Shown in pieces: positions 35,481 through 44,144 of a stretch of DNA of 45,085 bases. The notes under the pieces were generated by a model. The model was not told the DNA's origin. It did no database searches and worked only from the letters and a program-made list of their open reading frames with translations. Positions within the stretch are counted from its first letter, which is position 1. Every line of letters begins with the position of its first letter. Made by a program: the position numbers and the translations under genes. The DNA is from Candidatus Levybacteria bacterium GW2011_GWA1_37_16 (GTDB taxonomy: Bacteria; Patescibacteriota; Microgenomatia; Levybacterales; UBA12049): positions 1 to 45,085 of the forward strand of contig CALRGR010000007.1 in NCBI GenBank assembly GCA_943357985.1, written 5' to 3'.

Positions 35481-37205
35481 CTAGTGGTTTGTTGTTAAAA
35501 TCTCGACAAACTTCAACCGCATCTTTTCTAAATCTTGCGGAGATATTTCCCTTATCTTCTTAAAAATTGTTACAGTGCTACTATCCTGATTTATCCATAC
35601 TTTTGCTTCTTCTTCCCAGTAATCAGATATATTTAAATTATTATCGAATAATGCAATTAACGCTTTTAGAGTTCTGTAATTAATTTCTAAGAAACTATTG
35701 TCTGCTCTTTGACCGCTTTTAGTTAATACATAATCACTATTTTTGATAATGTTTATAATGTAAGTCGCTTGTCCCTCTGGATTCGTGATTACTGTTCCAA
35801 TCAAATTATTAATTTGTAATGGGTTTTCTTCATTGTAAAGATTGTATGTCATAAGAGGTTCATCTAGGGGGCGGTAGTAAAATAGGGATAGGACCTGTGG
35901 ATTTTTTATTCCACTAGTCTTACTGTCTTTGGTAATAATATCAAGAATTTCCTTGCCGCTTATTTTATAAATATAGGGGGGTTTAGAAATGGTTGTAAGA
36001 TAAATTCTTTTCCACTGACCAAAGGGAAGCTCAATTGGAAGAGATGCTAAACTTTCTCTCATTGGCCCCTTTCCCCAAACACTTCCCAAAAACGACACCA
36101 CTGACAAAACAATAGCAAAATAAACCAGAAGTAAATAAAATCTCCTGTTTTTGACGTATTCAAAAACTGAAGCAGATAAAATAGCAAGATAAGGAAAAAT
36201 CGGAACTATATATCTCTCTCCCTTAATAGGCGCTAAAACAGAAAATAAATATCCAATTACTACAACAGACAAAATCAGTTTCATATTGCTTTCTTTTCTA
36301 AGCGCTAAAACAAACCCAGCAATTATCAATGTAAAAAAGAAAATTCCAAGCTGGGCAAAAGTATTTATGTAAAAAGTCAGCGAATAAATGAAGAAAGGAT
36401 TACTTTCTTGTTGAGGAAGTGCTTGCCACATAAGGCCTCCTACATGGTGGCCATAAAAATATTGGAAAATCCAGTAACTATTTTGTAGATAAGGATAAAA
36501 AGAAACCACTAGGGCTATTAAAAATGCCATACAAAAATGAATTACTACTTTCTTTTTCTTGAATAAACGTTTTTTTATCAGTAGATAGAGGACAAAAAGT
36601 AGAGGACCCAGAATATACATGGCAATAACCCATCTAACCAACATTCCCAGTCCTAAAAACACTCCAAAAAGTATAGAATTTTTTTTATTTTGAAATAAAT
36701 TGGACTTGACTAAGAAAAACAATGTCCATATAGTAAAAGCAGATGAGGCCGTTTCAGAGAAGGTTAGATGAAGATGAAGAAGGGTCCACCCATAAAAAGC
36801 GAACATTACAGCTGCTGCAAAAGAAGGGAATTTGCTTAAAAAATTCCTGGCAAGAAAATAAATTCCAAAAATACTTGCAGCATAAAGCAGTCCATTTGTA
36901 AATATTCCCCAAAAATAAGAATTAGACAAGCCAAAAAGCATTAAAAACGGCACAATAAGCAACGGATAACCCGGCTGCCTAAAGGGAACTACCTGCAGCA
37001 TCTGATACGGAGTAGTAAGTGAAAAATTATTTTTAATCATTCTGTAAAATTCCGTTGACATACGCATGTAGTGCTGCTCATCCCATTCCGGAACTTTATA
37101 TGTTCTAAGTCCGTAACGTACAACGCTTGCCAAAAGGACAATTGAAATAATTGTTAAGAAGAAAAGGTATCTATCAAACTTTAAATTCTTAAGGAACTTT
37201 TTCAT
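35481..37205 (-). CDS. GT-C (PMT_2-like) membrane glycosyltransferase
   Basis: VPEWDEQHYMRMS acidic first loop, VPFRQPGYPLLIVPFL, multiple TM helices; 574 aa. Confidence 0.78.
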   Translation of the reverse strand: MKKFLKNLKFDRYLFFLTIISIVLLASVVRYGLRTYKVPEWDEQHYMRMSTEFYRMIKNNFSLTTPYQMLQVVPFRQPGYPLLIVPFLMLFGLSNSYFWGIFTNGLLYAASIFGIYFLARNFLSKFPSFAAAVMFAFYGWTLLHLHLTFSETASSAFTIWTLFFLVKSNLFQNKKNSILFGVFLGLGMLVRWVIAMYILGPLLFVLYLLIKKRLFKKKKVVIHFCMAFLIALVVSFYPYLQNSYWIFQYFYGHHVGGLMWQALPQQESNPFFIYSLTFYINTFAQLGIFFFTLIIAGFVLALRKESNMKLILSVVVIGYLFSVLAPIKGERYIVPIFPYLAILSASVFEYVKNRRFYLLLVYFAIVLSVVSFLGSVWGKGPMRESLASLPIELPFGQWKRIYLTTISKPPYIYKISGKEILDIITKDSKTSGIKNPQVLSLFYYRPLDEPLMTYNLYNEENPLQINNLIGTVITNPEGQATYIINIIKNSDYVLTKSGQRADNSFLEINYRTLKALIALFDNNLNISDYWEEEAKVWINQDSSTVTIFKKIREISPQDLEKMRLKFVEILTTNH

Positions 37206-38686
37206 AGTGGTTTAATTAAAAGAAAATTGTCAAACTTTTTAATTAATTCATATTTACCCAGTTTTAAATCTTTTATGTCTGCGTAATCTTCGTTTAGAAG
37301 AATCATATCCAAATTGTACTTATCCACAATTTGCGAGATAGGCTTTCTAAGATATGGATACACTTCAGAAATTTTATTAATATTTGAATAACTTGCGTTG
37401 ACAAAAACTGGACATCCTGTATGGAAAATGGTGTTAGTTGTTATTTGATGTGGAATACACAAGAGCCTAGGTTTTGTCTTGAGTGATTTAAGGTAAAAAA
37501 ACATATTCTGCATGCTAGGAGTAATTGTCCGCAGTTTATCTTTTATAATTCCCTTCCTTTGAATAACAACAATTGTCATAAAAGAAGATACAGCAATAAG
37601 TGTATATCCCAAAACTATAATGTTTTTAAAATCAGTTTTCAAAACTTCAAAGAAAAGTTTAGAAGCAAGAATCGCAGTCGGAAAAGCTGATAGCTCAAGA
37701 TATCTCTGCCCTTCTCCAAGAAATCTAAGTTTTGGAATCCAAGTCGTTAAAAGGGCTAAAATATATGACAAAACTACCCACAGAAGCACTTTAAATATTA
37801 GCGGATCCTGAAATTTAACAAAAAAGAATATATAAAAAACAGGTATTGTCCATGGATTTGTGATTGCCAGTACAAAAGGAGGAAACTTTAGAAATTGATT
37901 GTAAATTTTAAAAATAAAATCTTTTGTTTTGTGTTGGCTATAGCTTCCTTTTATTTGATGGTAAAAACGATACTTTATATTTTTAAACCAGAAGGTAAGA
38001 TTTCCAACGTGACCTTTAAAAACTTTCAAGTAAAATCCCTTAGAAAGGAGTATAGCTAAAAAAAATGATAGAATAAAAACTTCTAAGTAAAGTAAATTTT
38101 TTTCAAATATGCTAAAGAATATAGAAAAAAACAAAAATCCTTGAGTTGTAAATCTATGCGATAAAAAAATTAAACTTCCACAGACAACTGATAGGAGTAA
38201 GAAAAGTATTTGTCCGTTTTGGATGTAGAGAAAAAGCGACAGGAATAAAATTGTAAAAAGTCCATATCCCAAAGATCTTGGAGTTGCACTTGCATTTTCC
38301 AAAACTATAATCGGAGTAAGTATGTAGATTGCTTGAGAAAGAAGAGCTAATAAGACATTTCCCGTTAAATAAAAACTTACGAAAAAAACTAGAGATACAA
38401 GTAACGAGTCAAAAAAAGGAGCAAAGATAAATTCATATTTTTCAACTAGTCTAAAGGGGAATTTTGAAAGAATTAAAATAAAAATTGGAGGATAGTCGTA
38501 ATCTCCTGGAATCAAAAACCCGTCTTCTATGTTTCTGGGAATTCCCTTTTGTCTGTGGTACTCCTTCAGATACAAGAGATGGGTCCAAATATCAACGCCA
38601 AATCTTCTATTCAAAAGCCTGGGATATATTTCAAAAATAAAAGCAACAATTGGAAAAATTAAACTTATTAAAATCAGATTAATCAT
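37202..38686 (-). CDS. Polytopic membrane protein of unrecognised family, GT-C-like candidate (paralog of 33975-35474)
   Basis: YPRLLNRRFGVDIWTHLL, NASATPRSLGY, LSHRFTTQG, SKGFYLKVFKGHVGN, GEGQRYLELS, CIPHQITTNTIFHTGCPVFVNA. Confidence 0.75.
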   Translation of the reverse strand: MINLILISLIFPIVAFIFEIYPRLLNRRFGVDIWTHLLYLKEYHRQKGIPRNIEDGFLIPGDYDYPPIFILILSKFPFRLVEKYEFIFAPFFDSLLVSLVFFVSFYLTGNVLLALLSQAIYILTPIIVLENASATPRSLGYGLFTILFLSLFLYIQNGQILFLLLSVVCGSLIFLSHRFTTQGFLFFSIFFSIFEKNLLYLEVFILSFFLAILLSKGFYLKVFKGHVGNLTFWFKNIKYRFYHQIKGSYSQHKTKDFIFKIYNQFLKFPPFVLAITNPWTIPVFYIFFFVKFQDPLIFKVLLWVVLSYILALLTTWIPKLRFLGEGQRYLELSAFPTAILASKLFFEVLKTDFKNIIVLGYTLIAVSSFMTIVVIQRKGIIKDKLRTITPSMQNMFFYLKSLKTKPRLLCIPHQITTNTIFHTGCPVFVNASYSNINKISEVYPYLRKPISQIVDKYNLDMILLNEDYADIKDLKLGKYELIKKFDNFLLIKPL

Positions 38687-39410
38687 CTTTTGCCCATCTT
38701 AGAGTCAAGAAAGAATTGACCACTTTAAAACCACAATCCTGATAAGCTCTAAGAGCTGCAATATTACCCATCTGTGTTTCTATTGTAATATCTTCAACTT
38801 TCCATTCACCAAATTTGCGCAGTGATGCCTTAATTAATTTCTTTGCAATTCCCTTTCCACGAGCTTGCGGAGCAACTCCAACCAGAGGTATTTGCCCTTT
38901 TTTTTGAAGCGTTAGGTACCCCAGTATTTTATCGCTCTCTTCCCACACCAAAACAGAATCAGCAGCTTCTCCCAAAAGTGAATTCTCTATCCATTTAGTG
39001 TAGAACTTGTCAGCTCTTTCTTTTGATATTAAAGGGTCGTTGGAAACCCGGCTTTTAAGATAAAGCCCTGAAGTCATTTGCTTTAACTTATCTAAATCGC
39101 TTCTAGTTGCCTCTCTTATTTCCCCTACAGACTCCGCTATTGAAACCTCCGAGATATTTATGCCAAGACTAATTAAACCATCAACTAAAACAAAACCAGA
39201 CCTTTGGAGAGCTTGAATGATTGGAAAATCGTTAAATTTTACTCTATACGTAGCATATCCTACCCTTTCTTTATTTAGGTCCATTATCAAATCCCCTACT
39301 ATTTTGTCTATTATTTCAGGAGAATCTTCGGAATCAATCGTTTCAACCTTAGCAACCTTGAAACCAAAAACTTCACTATCAAAATTATCTATCTTCCATG
39401 AATATTTCAT
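38679..39410 (-). CDS. GNAT-family N-acetyltransferase, WecD/RffC-like (amino-sugar acetylation candidate)
   Basis: N-term WKIDNFDSEVFGFKVAKVE; C-term GVAPQARGKGIAKKLIKASLRKF...IETQMGNIAALRAYQDCGFKVV. Confidence 0.83.
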   Translation of the reverse strand: MKYSWKIDNFDSEVFGFKVAKVETIDSEDSPEIIDKIVGDLIMDLNKERVGYATYRVKFNDFPIIQALQRSGFVLVDGLISLGINISEVSIAESVGEIREATRSDLDKLKQMTSGLYLKSRVSNDPLISKERADKFYTKWIENSLLGEAADSVLVWEESDKILGYLTLQKKGQIPLVGVAPQARGKGIAKKLIKASLRKFGEWKVEDITIETQMGNIAALRAYQDCGFKVVNSFLTLRWAKDD

Positions 39411-40528
39411 TATAAATTTCCTTTAATAACTTCTAAGGCAGTGTCAGCTGTGTTATCCCAATTATAGGACATGCTTAGCTTTTTTGCAGCACTGCTTAAT
39501 TTTTTATACTCGAACTCGTTCTTAAGTGTCTTGTCTATGCTTTTGGCAAGCTCTGAAGAGTTATTGCTCGGAGTTAAATATCCCGTTTTATGATTCCTAA
39601 TTACTTCTCTAAGTCCTGGAACGTTATAGCCAATGGCGGGAGTTCCTACCAATCCTGCTTCTGGAACAATTAATCCCCATCCTTCTTTAAGAGAAGGAGC
39701 AAGTAAAACATGAGCTTTACCCATAAGTTCAAATTTTTTTTCCTGTGGTACGTATCCCCAAAAGGTTATCCTATCTAAAACATTAAGAGTTTTTGCTTTT
39801 TTCTGAAGAAATTTTATATAATCTTTATCTCCTCCACCCACTATCCAAAGCTTTATACTTACGTATGTCTTTAAAGCTTGACTTAGTGCCTCAATTGCAT
39901 CCTCTATTCCCTTTGACTTTGATAATCTGCCAACAAAAATTAAAGTTGGGTTTTTTTCTTTTTCAGTTTTTTTGATTTCCTTAGGAACTGTTAGGCCCAT
40001 TGGTAAAACTGTTATATTTTTTCTCTCAACGCCCTCTTTTAAAAGCTCTTCTTGTGTAGAGCTAGAAATTGTAAGATAAGGAATATTTTTATAAACAAAT
40101 CTTAAATAAAAGTGCTCTATTAATCTTCCAAGCAATCCAAAAAATGGCCCAAACATTTTGACCCAAAGATCTCCGGCAACCTCACAAATAAGAACAACTT
40201 TTTTCTCTTTTACATACCACGGTGTAAAAAAGGGCAATCCATGAACTTCGTCTATGACTACATCAAACTTTCCGGGATTTTTCTTATAGAATTTGTATGC
40301 TAAAAAATGAACGGATGAAAACAAAAAACGTGCATCGGGATGGCCTTCTCTAATAAATTTTACCCCATCTACTACTTCTTCTCTCTCTGAGTTTGGAAAA
40401 AAGCTCGAGAAAAGAGTAACTTTATGCCCTATCCTAGTCCACCGTTTTGCAATTTCATGGGTAAGAATTTCAGCACCTCCCGACCTTGGATTTTTTATGT
40501 CTCTCCAGCTTAAAACTAAGATGTTCAT
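39410..40528 (-). CDS. GT4 family glycosyltransferase
   Basis: SGGAEILTHEIAKRWTRIGHKVTLF, LIFVGRLSKSKGIEDAIEAL, LLAPSLKEGWGLIVPEAGLVGTPAIGYNVPGLREVI. Confidence 0.92.
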   Translation of the reverse strand: MNILVLSWRDIKNPRSGGAEILTHEIAKRWTRIGHKVTLFSSFFPNSEREEVVDGVKFIREGHPDARFLFSSVHFLAYKFYKKNPGKFDVVIDEVHGLPFFTPWYVKEKKVVLICEVAGDLWVKMFGPFFGLLGRLIEHFYLRFVYKNIPYLTISSSTQEELLKEGVERKNITVLPMGLTVPKEIKKTEKEKNPTLIFVGRLSKSKGIEDAIEALSQALKTYVSIKLWIVGGGDKDYIKFLQKKAKTLNVLDRITFWGYVPQEKKFELMGKAHVLLAPSLKEGWGLIVPEAGLVGTPAIGYNVPGLREVIRNHKTGYLTPSNNSSELAKSIDKTLKNEFEYKKLSSAAKKLSMSYNWDNTADTALEVIKGNL

Positions 40529-41283
40529 GAGGTGTTTTTTATGGGCCTGTCGTAGTAGTGTAAAATTTTTAATCTATAAAAAACTGCCAGCGTGTCCCAG
40601 AGCATGAAAAGAATAATTTTCCAAAAATTAGAAGAGGTAATAGTACTTAGTCCCGTAAAATCGAGCTCTATCGGCCCTTCGCATATTTTTGTGAATCCTA
40701 AGGCCCTAGAAACCGCTAAGACTTCAACGTCAAACGCAAATTTCTTAACTACGATTCTTGGGAAAACTGCTTTTACTACCTTTTTCTTGAAGAATTTAAG
40801 CCCTACTTGTGTATCCCTAACATCAAAACCAAAAAGGAATTCTGTAAAAGTCCTATAACCCCAAGACAGAATGAGCCTAGGTAGCGGATAACTTACTTTA
40901 GATTCGGGATGAAGTTTGCTTCCTATAACAATATCTGCGTCGTGAAATTTCATAAGATCCAAAAGCAAGGGAATTGTTGCAGAATTTATATCCATACCGG
41001 CATCCATGAAGCCAATTACATCTCCCTTTGCTCTTAGCATTCCATATTTTACCGCATGCCCTTTTCCTAGATTTCTCTCATAGCCTAGTATTTTAGCGTT
41101 TTTGACGTTAGCTTTTTTTGCGTTTTCAAAAGTTTTGTCTAAGAATCCATCAACTACAACTATGATTTCGTATTTGTAAGGCAGTACAGAAAGAGTTTTA
41201 TCTAGACTTCGGATGTTATCAGCGATAATCTTTTCTTGTTTATAGGCAGGAATTATAATAGAGATTGATTTTATGCTAACCAT
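40525..41283 (-). CDS. GT2 glycosyltransferase, ALG5/DPM1-like, with divergent nucleotide-binding motifs
   Basis: SISIIIPAYKQEKIIADNIRSL, VVVDGFLDKT, IGFMDAGMDINSATI, DTQVGLKFFKK. Confidence 0.82.
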   Translation of the reverse strand: MVSIKSISIIIPAYKQEKIIADNIRSLDKTLSVLPYKYEIIVVVDGFLDKTFENAKKANVKNAKILGYERNLGKGHAVKYGMLRAKGDVIGFMDAGMDINSATIPLLLDLMKFHDADIVIGSKLHPESKVSYPLPRLILSWGYRTFTEFLFGFDVRDTQVGLKFFKKKVVKAVFPRIVVKKFAFDVEVLAVSRALGFTKICEGPIELDFTGLSTITSSNFWKIILFMLWDTLAVFYRLKILHYYDRPIKNTS

Positions 41284-41830
41284 TAGTCTTTTGAAGATAA
41301 CTTCTTACCAAATCCCAACTAAAGGGAGTGCCATCTGGAAATCTGACATCCGCCTGTGCATAGGGAACTCTCGCCTCTTCCTGTGGGTTATAAACAGCAG
41401 TTGGAAAATTAAGAAGAGTTGCCGGTAATTTAGAAACAACCATAAATCCATGGAGTGTATTTTTGGGAATAAGAAGAATATAGGGATCCTCATCAGGCTT
41501 CATGTAAAACAAATTCAAAACTCCTTTGGTCTCTGATCCATCACGAGCATCTGCAACTGCAACAACTATTTCCCCATTAATTACAAGAAATCTGTCCTCC
41601 TGAACTGTTGGGTGAGTGTGCCAGACATCTTCATCACGGGCAAGGCCTGGGGGCGTTACGGAATAATATTGCATTGCGAACTCACGGCCGGGCCCATAAA
41701 TATCTGGCCAGTCGCGTCTTAACGTCTCAACTAATATTCCCGATTCATCCCGGTTTACCTTAAGTGGGTACATTAGAAGATCCTTAACAAGCCTTGCGGT
41801 ATCTTTGTTTTTGAGCGTTATAAATTCCAT
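41276..41830 (-). CDS. RmlC-like cupin, dTDP-4-dehydrorhamnose 3,5-epimerase-related
   Basis: HTHPTVQEDRFLVINGEIVVAVADARDGSETKG, YILLIPKNTLHGFMVVS, LNFPTAVYNPQEEARVPY. Confidence 0.75.
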   Translation of the reverse strand: MEFITLKNKDTARLVKDLLMYPLKVNRDESGILVETLRRDWPDIYGPGREFAMQYYSVTPPGLARDEDVWHTHPTVQEDRFLVINGEIVVAVADARDGSETKGVLNLFYMKPDEDPYILLIPKNTLHGFMVVSKLPATLLNFPTAVYNPQEEARVPYAQADVRFPDGTPFSWDLVRSYLQKTNG

Positions 41831-41843
41831 TTATAGATTATAC

Positions 41844-43091
41844 CTACTTTTCTCTTCTTATTGCAAAGGGATAATATGCCAAAAGAAATATCAGTAACAG
41901 AAGATTTGCCAGAATTGACATATGTATTACTTGTAGAAGCGACTTATGAAATAGCAATATCAAAATAATTTGAAACACAGAGGCAGCAAGGACAAGAATA
42001 TATACTCTGGTCTTATGGATTGAGAGATAAAAATTAGCAAGCAAGGAAGATAAAGAGTAAATTGCGATAAAAACCCCAAAAATCGCCAACAGCGGGGCTA
42101 TTTTTATATAGCCGGATCCAAAAAGAAGAAAAACCATTAGGTCAGAGAAAAAATAATATACAAAGACTACAAATACCGCAATTGCTATAGTTAATGCAAA
42201 ACTAATAAATAGAAGGTTTTTGTATTCTTTTCCTGCAGAATGTCTTCCGGAAACTAGAGGAAAAAGAACCATTGTTACAGGAGATGTACCAAAAAAGATA
42301 ACTTTACCCAAAACAGATAGCGCTGCGTAATATCCAGATTCTACCCCTGAAAATAAATTTCTTACTAAAATTACATCTGCTGTAAAAAGAGATGTAAGTC
42401 CTAATGTTGTAAAAAATACTGGGATTGAATATTTAAGGATTTTGTTGCCGTCCTTATATCCTACGGAGCTGACAAATTTCTCTTTTCTTATAAAAAAGTA
42501 GGCAATAATAAGTCCTACCAAGAAAGATGCTACAACCCCGGTAAATGCTCCCAAAGCTTTAAACCCAATGAAAACTAAAATAAGCGTTATGAGCAATTTA
42601 CTTATAATCTCTATAGTATTAGATACAAAGATGGCAAAAAAACTAAAAAGGCCCTGGAGTGTTCCCTTAATAAGGGCCGCAAAGATCCCAATAAAAAATC
42701 CCAATGCAAGAAGAATTGAAAAATAAATACTTGGCAAATGAAGAAACTGTGTTATAAAAGGTGATAGCGCTAACAAAAATATGGTTGTAATAGTTCCATA
42801 TATCAAAACTTTCCATTTTATGTAATTAAAAAATGCAGATATGGCAGTAATATTTTGCTTACCTTTATAAGAAGAGACAAACTTAATTATGACAAGGGTT
42901 AATGGAAGAAAAGGAATAGAGATTATGTAAAAAACCGAGATGACGCTTTCCAATGCCCCATACTCCTCTGGCCCCAGCATCCTCCCAAAGAGGAGATGAT
43001 ATGCATAATTTCCTATATTTAGTGCTCCAGCTGATAAAAAAACCCAAAATGAAGCCTTGAAAAATTCTGATGTAATAATTCTTTTAATCAT
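41844..43091 (-). CDS. Wzx-like oligosaccharide flippase (MOP superfamily)
   Basis: FFKASFWVFLSAGALNIGNYAYHLLFGRMLGPEEYGALESVISVFYI, repeated TM helices; 415 aa. Confidence 0.85.
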   Translation of the reverse strand: MIKRIITSEFFKASFWVFLSAGALNIGNYAYHLLFGRMLGPEEYGALESVISVFYIISIPFLPLTLVIIKFVSSYKGKQNITAISAFFNYIKWKVLIYGTITTIFLLALSPFITQFLHLPSIYFSILLALGFFIGIFAALIKGTLQGLFSFFAIFVSNTIEIISKLLITLILVFIGFKALGAFTGVVASFLVGLIIAYFFIRKEKFVSSVGYKDGNKILKYSIPVFFTTLGLTSLFTADVILVRNLFSGVESGYYAALSVLGKVIFFGTSPVTMVLFPLVSGRHSAGKEYKNLLFISFALTIAIAVFVVFVYYFFSDLMVFLLFGSGYIKIAPLLAIFGVFIAIYSLSSLLANFYLSIHKTRVYILVLAASVFQIILILLFHKSLLQVIHMSILANLLLLIFLLAYYPFAIRREK

Positions 43092-44144
43092 TTATTTTAA
43101 ACTTTCATAAACTCTAGTTGTTTCCTCCGCGGTTTTTTTCCAGGAAAATCTTCTAGCTTGGGCAATTCCCTTTTCAGAAAGTTCTCTTTGTAGCTTTGTA
43201 TCCTTAAATACTTTTCCTAATCCTTGCGCAATGCTGTTTATATCATAAGCATCCACATAAAAAGCTGCATCTCCTGCAATCTCAGGTATTGAACCTTCCT
43301 TTGAAGTTACAACAGGGCAACCACAACTCATTGCCTCAAGAATTGGGAGCCCAAATCCTTCATAGAATGATGGAATTACAAAAACCGTTGCTAAGTTGTA
43401 GATTGCTACTAAATCCTCTTGCGTAACAAACCCTAGAGTAAAAATATTATTATCGTTTCCGGCTAAGTTTTTAACTTTTACTAAATCTTGATTCCAAGGA
43501 TTGGTTTTATCAAATTCCTTTTCTGTAATTGCCTTGCCAACCAAAACTAAAGGGACTTTTGCAATTCCTGCAGCTTTCATAAGCGCAGGAAGATTTTTGT
43601 TCCAAGTCACATCTCCCACATACAATGCAAACTTATCTGGCAAATTGTATTTCTTGCTAACTTTTTCTTGCAAGTCTCTATTTCTTAAGGAAAACTCTTC
43701 GCCTGCGGCCAAATAAACAACTGTAATCTTATTTTCCGGTATTTTTGTAAATCTCATAATATCATTCTTTGAAGAGTTGGAGTCCGTTATTATTGCGCTT
43801 GCTTTTTTTAACCTTGACCTTTGTAGATTCCATTTAATTTTCCCTCTTATTCCTGATGGAAAGTTATTTGGGAAAAGAAGCGGGGTCAAGTCGTGTACGG
43901 TAACTACGAATTTCTTTCTGTTTCTAAGTGGCAAGGTCAAAAAAAATGGCTCAAAATAGGGATAATGAACTAAGTTAACGTTTTGGGGTAACTTTTCTCC
44001 TCGGGTAAAAAAAGTATACTTATTTTGGGGATAATACTTTCCTAAAGATTTTTTTAAATTTTCTAAATAAAAGCCTGTTCCTCTTACCCTGTGCTGCAAA
44101 AAGTTCCCATTTTTGAGAGGAGACATATCAATTGCTATATTCAC
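43092..44144 (-). CDS. GT4 family glycosyltransferase
   Basis: MNIAIDMSPLKNG, VVTVHDLTPLLFP, FALYVGDVTWNKNLPALMKAA, VFVIPSFYEGFGLPILEAMSCGCPVVTSKEGSIPEIAGDAA. Confidence 0.92.
   Translation of the reverse strand: MNIAIDMSPLKNGNFLQHRVRGTGFYLENLKKSLGKYYPQNKYTFFTRGEKLPQNVNLVHYPYFEPFFLTLPLRNRKKFVVTVHDLTPLLFPNNFPSGIRGKIKWNLQRSRLKKASAIITDSNSSKNDIMRFTKIPENKITVVYLAAGEEFSLRNRDLQEKVSKKYNLPDKFALYVGDVTWNKNLPALMKAAGIAKVPLVLVGKAITEKEFDKTNPWNQDLVKVKNLAGNDNNIFTLGFVTQEDLVAIYNLATVFVIPSFYEGFGLPILEAMSCGCPVVTSKEGSIPEIAGDAAFYVDAYDINSIAQGLGKVFKDTKLQRELSEKGIAQARRFSWKKTAEETTRVYESLK

Noticed and set aside
35463-35490. Palindromic CTAGGAGGTTCTAG between convergent genes as a possible terminator
   Set aside because: The arms are only 4 bp with no U-tract, so it is too weak to call a terminator.
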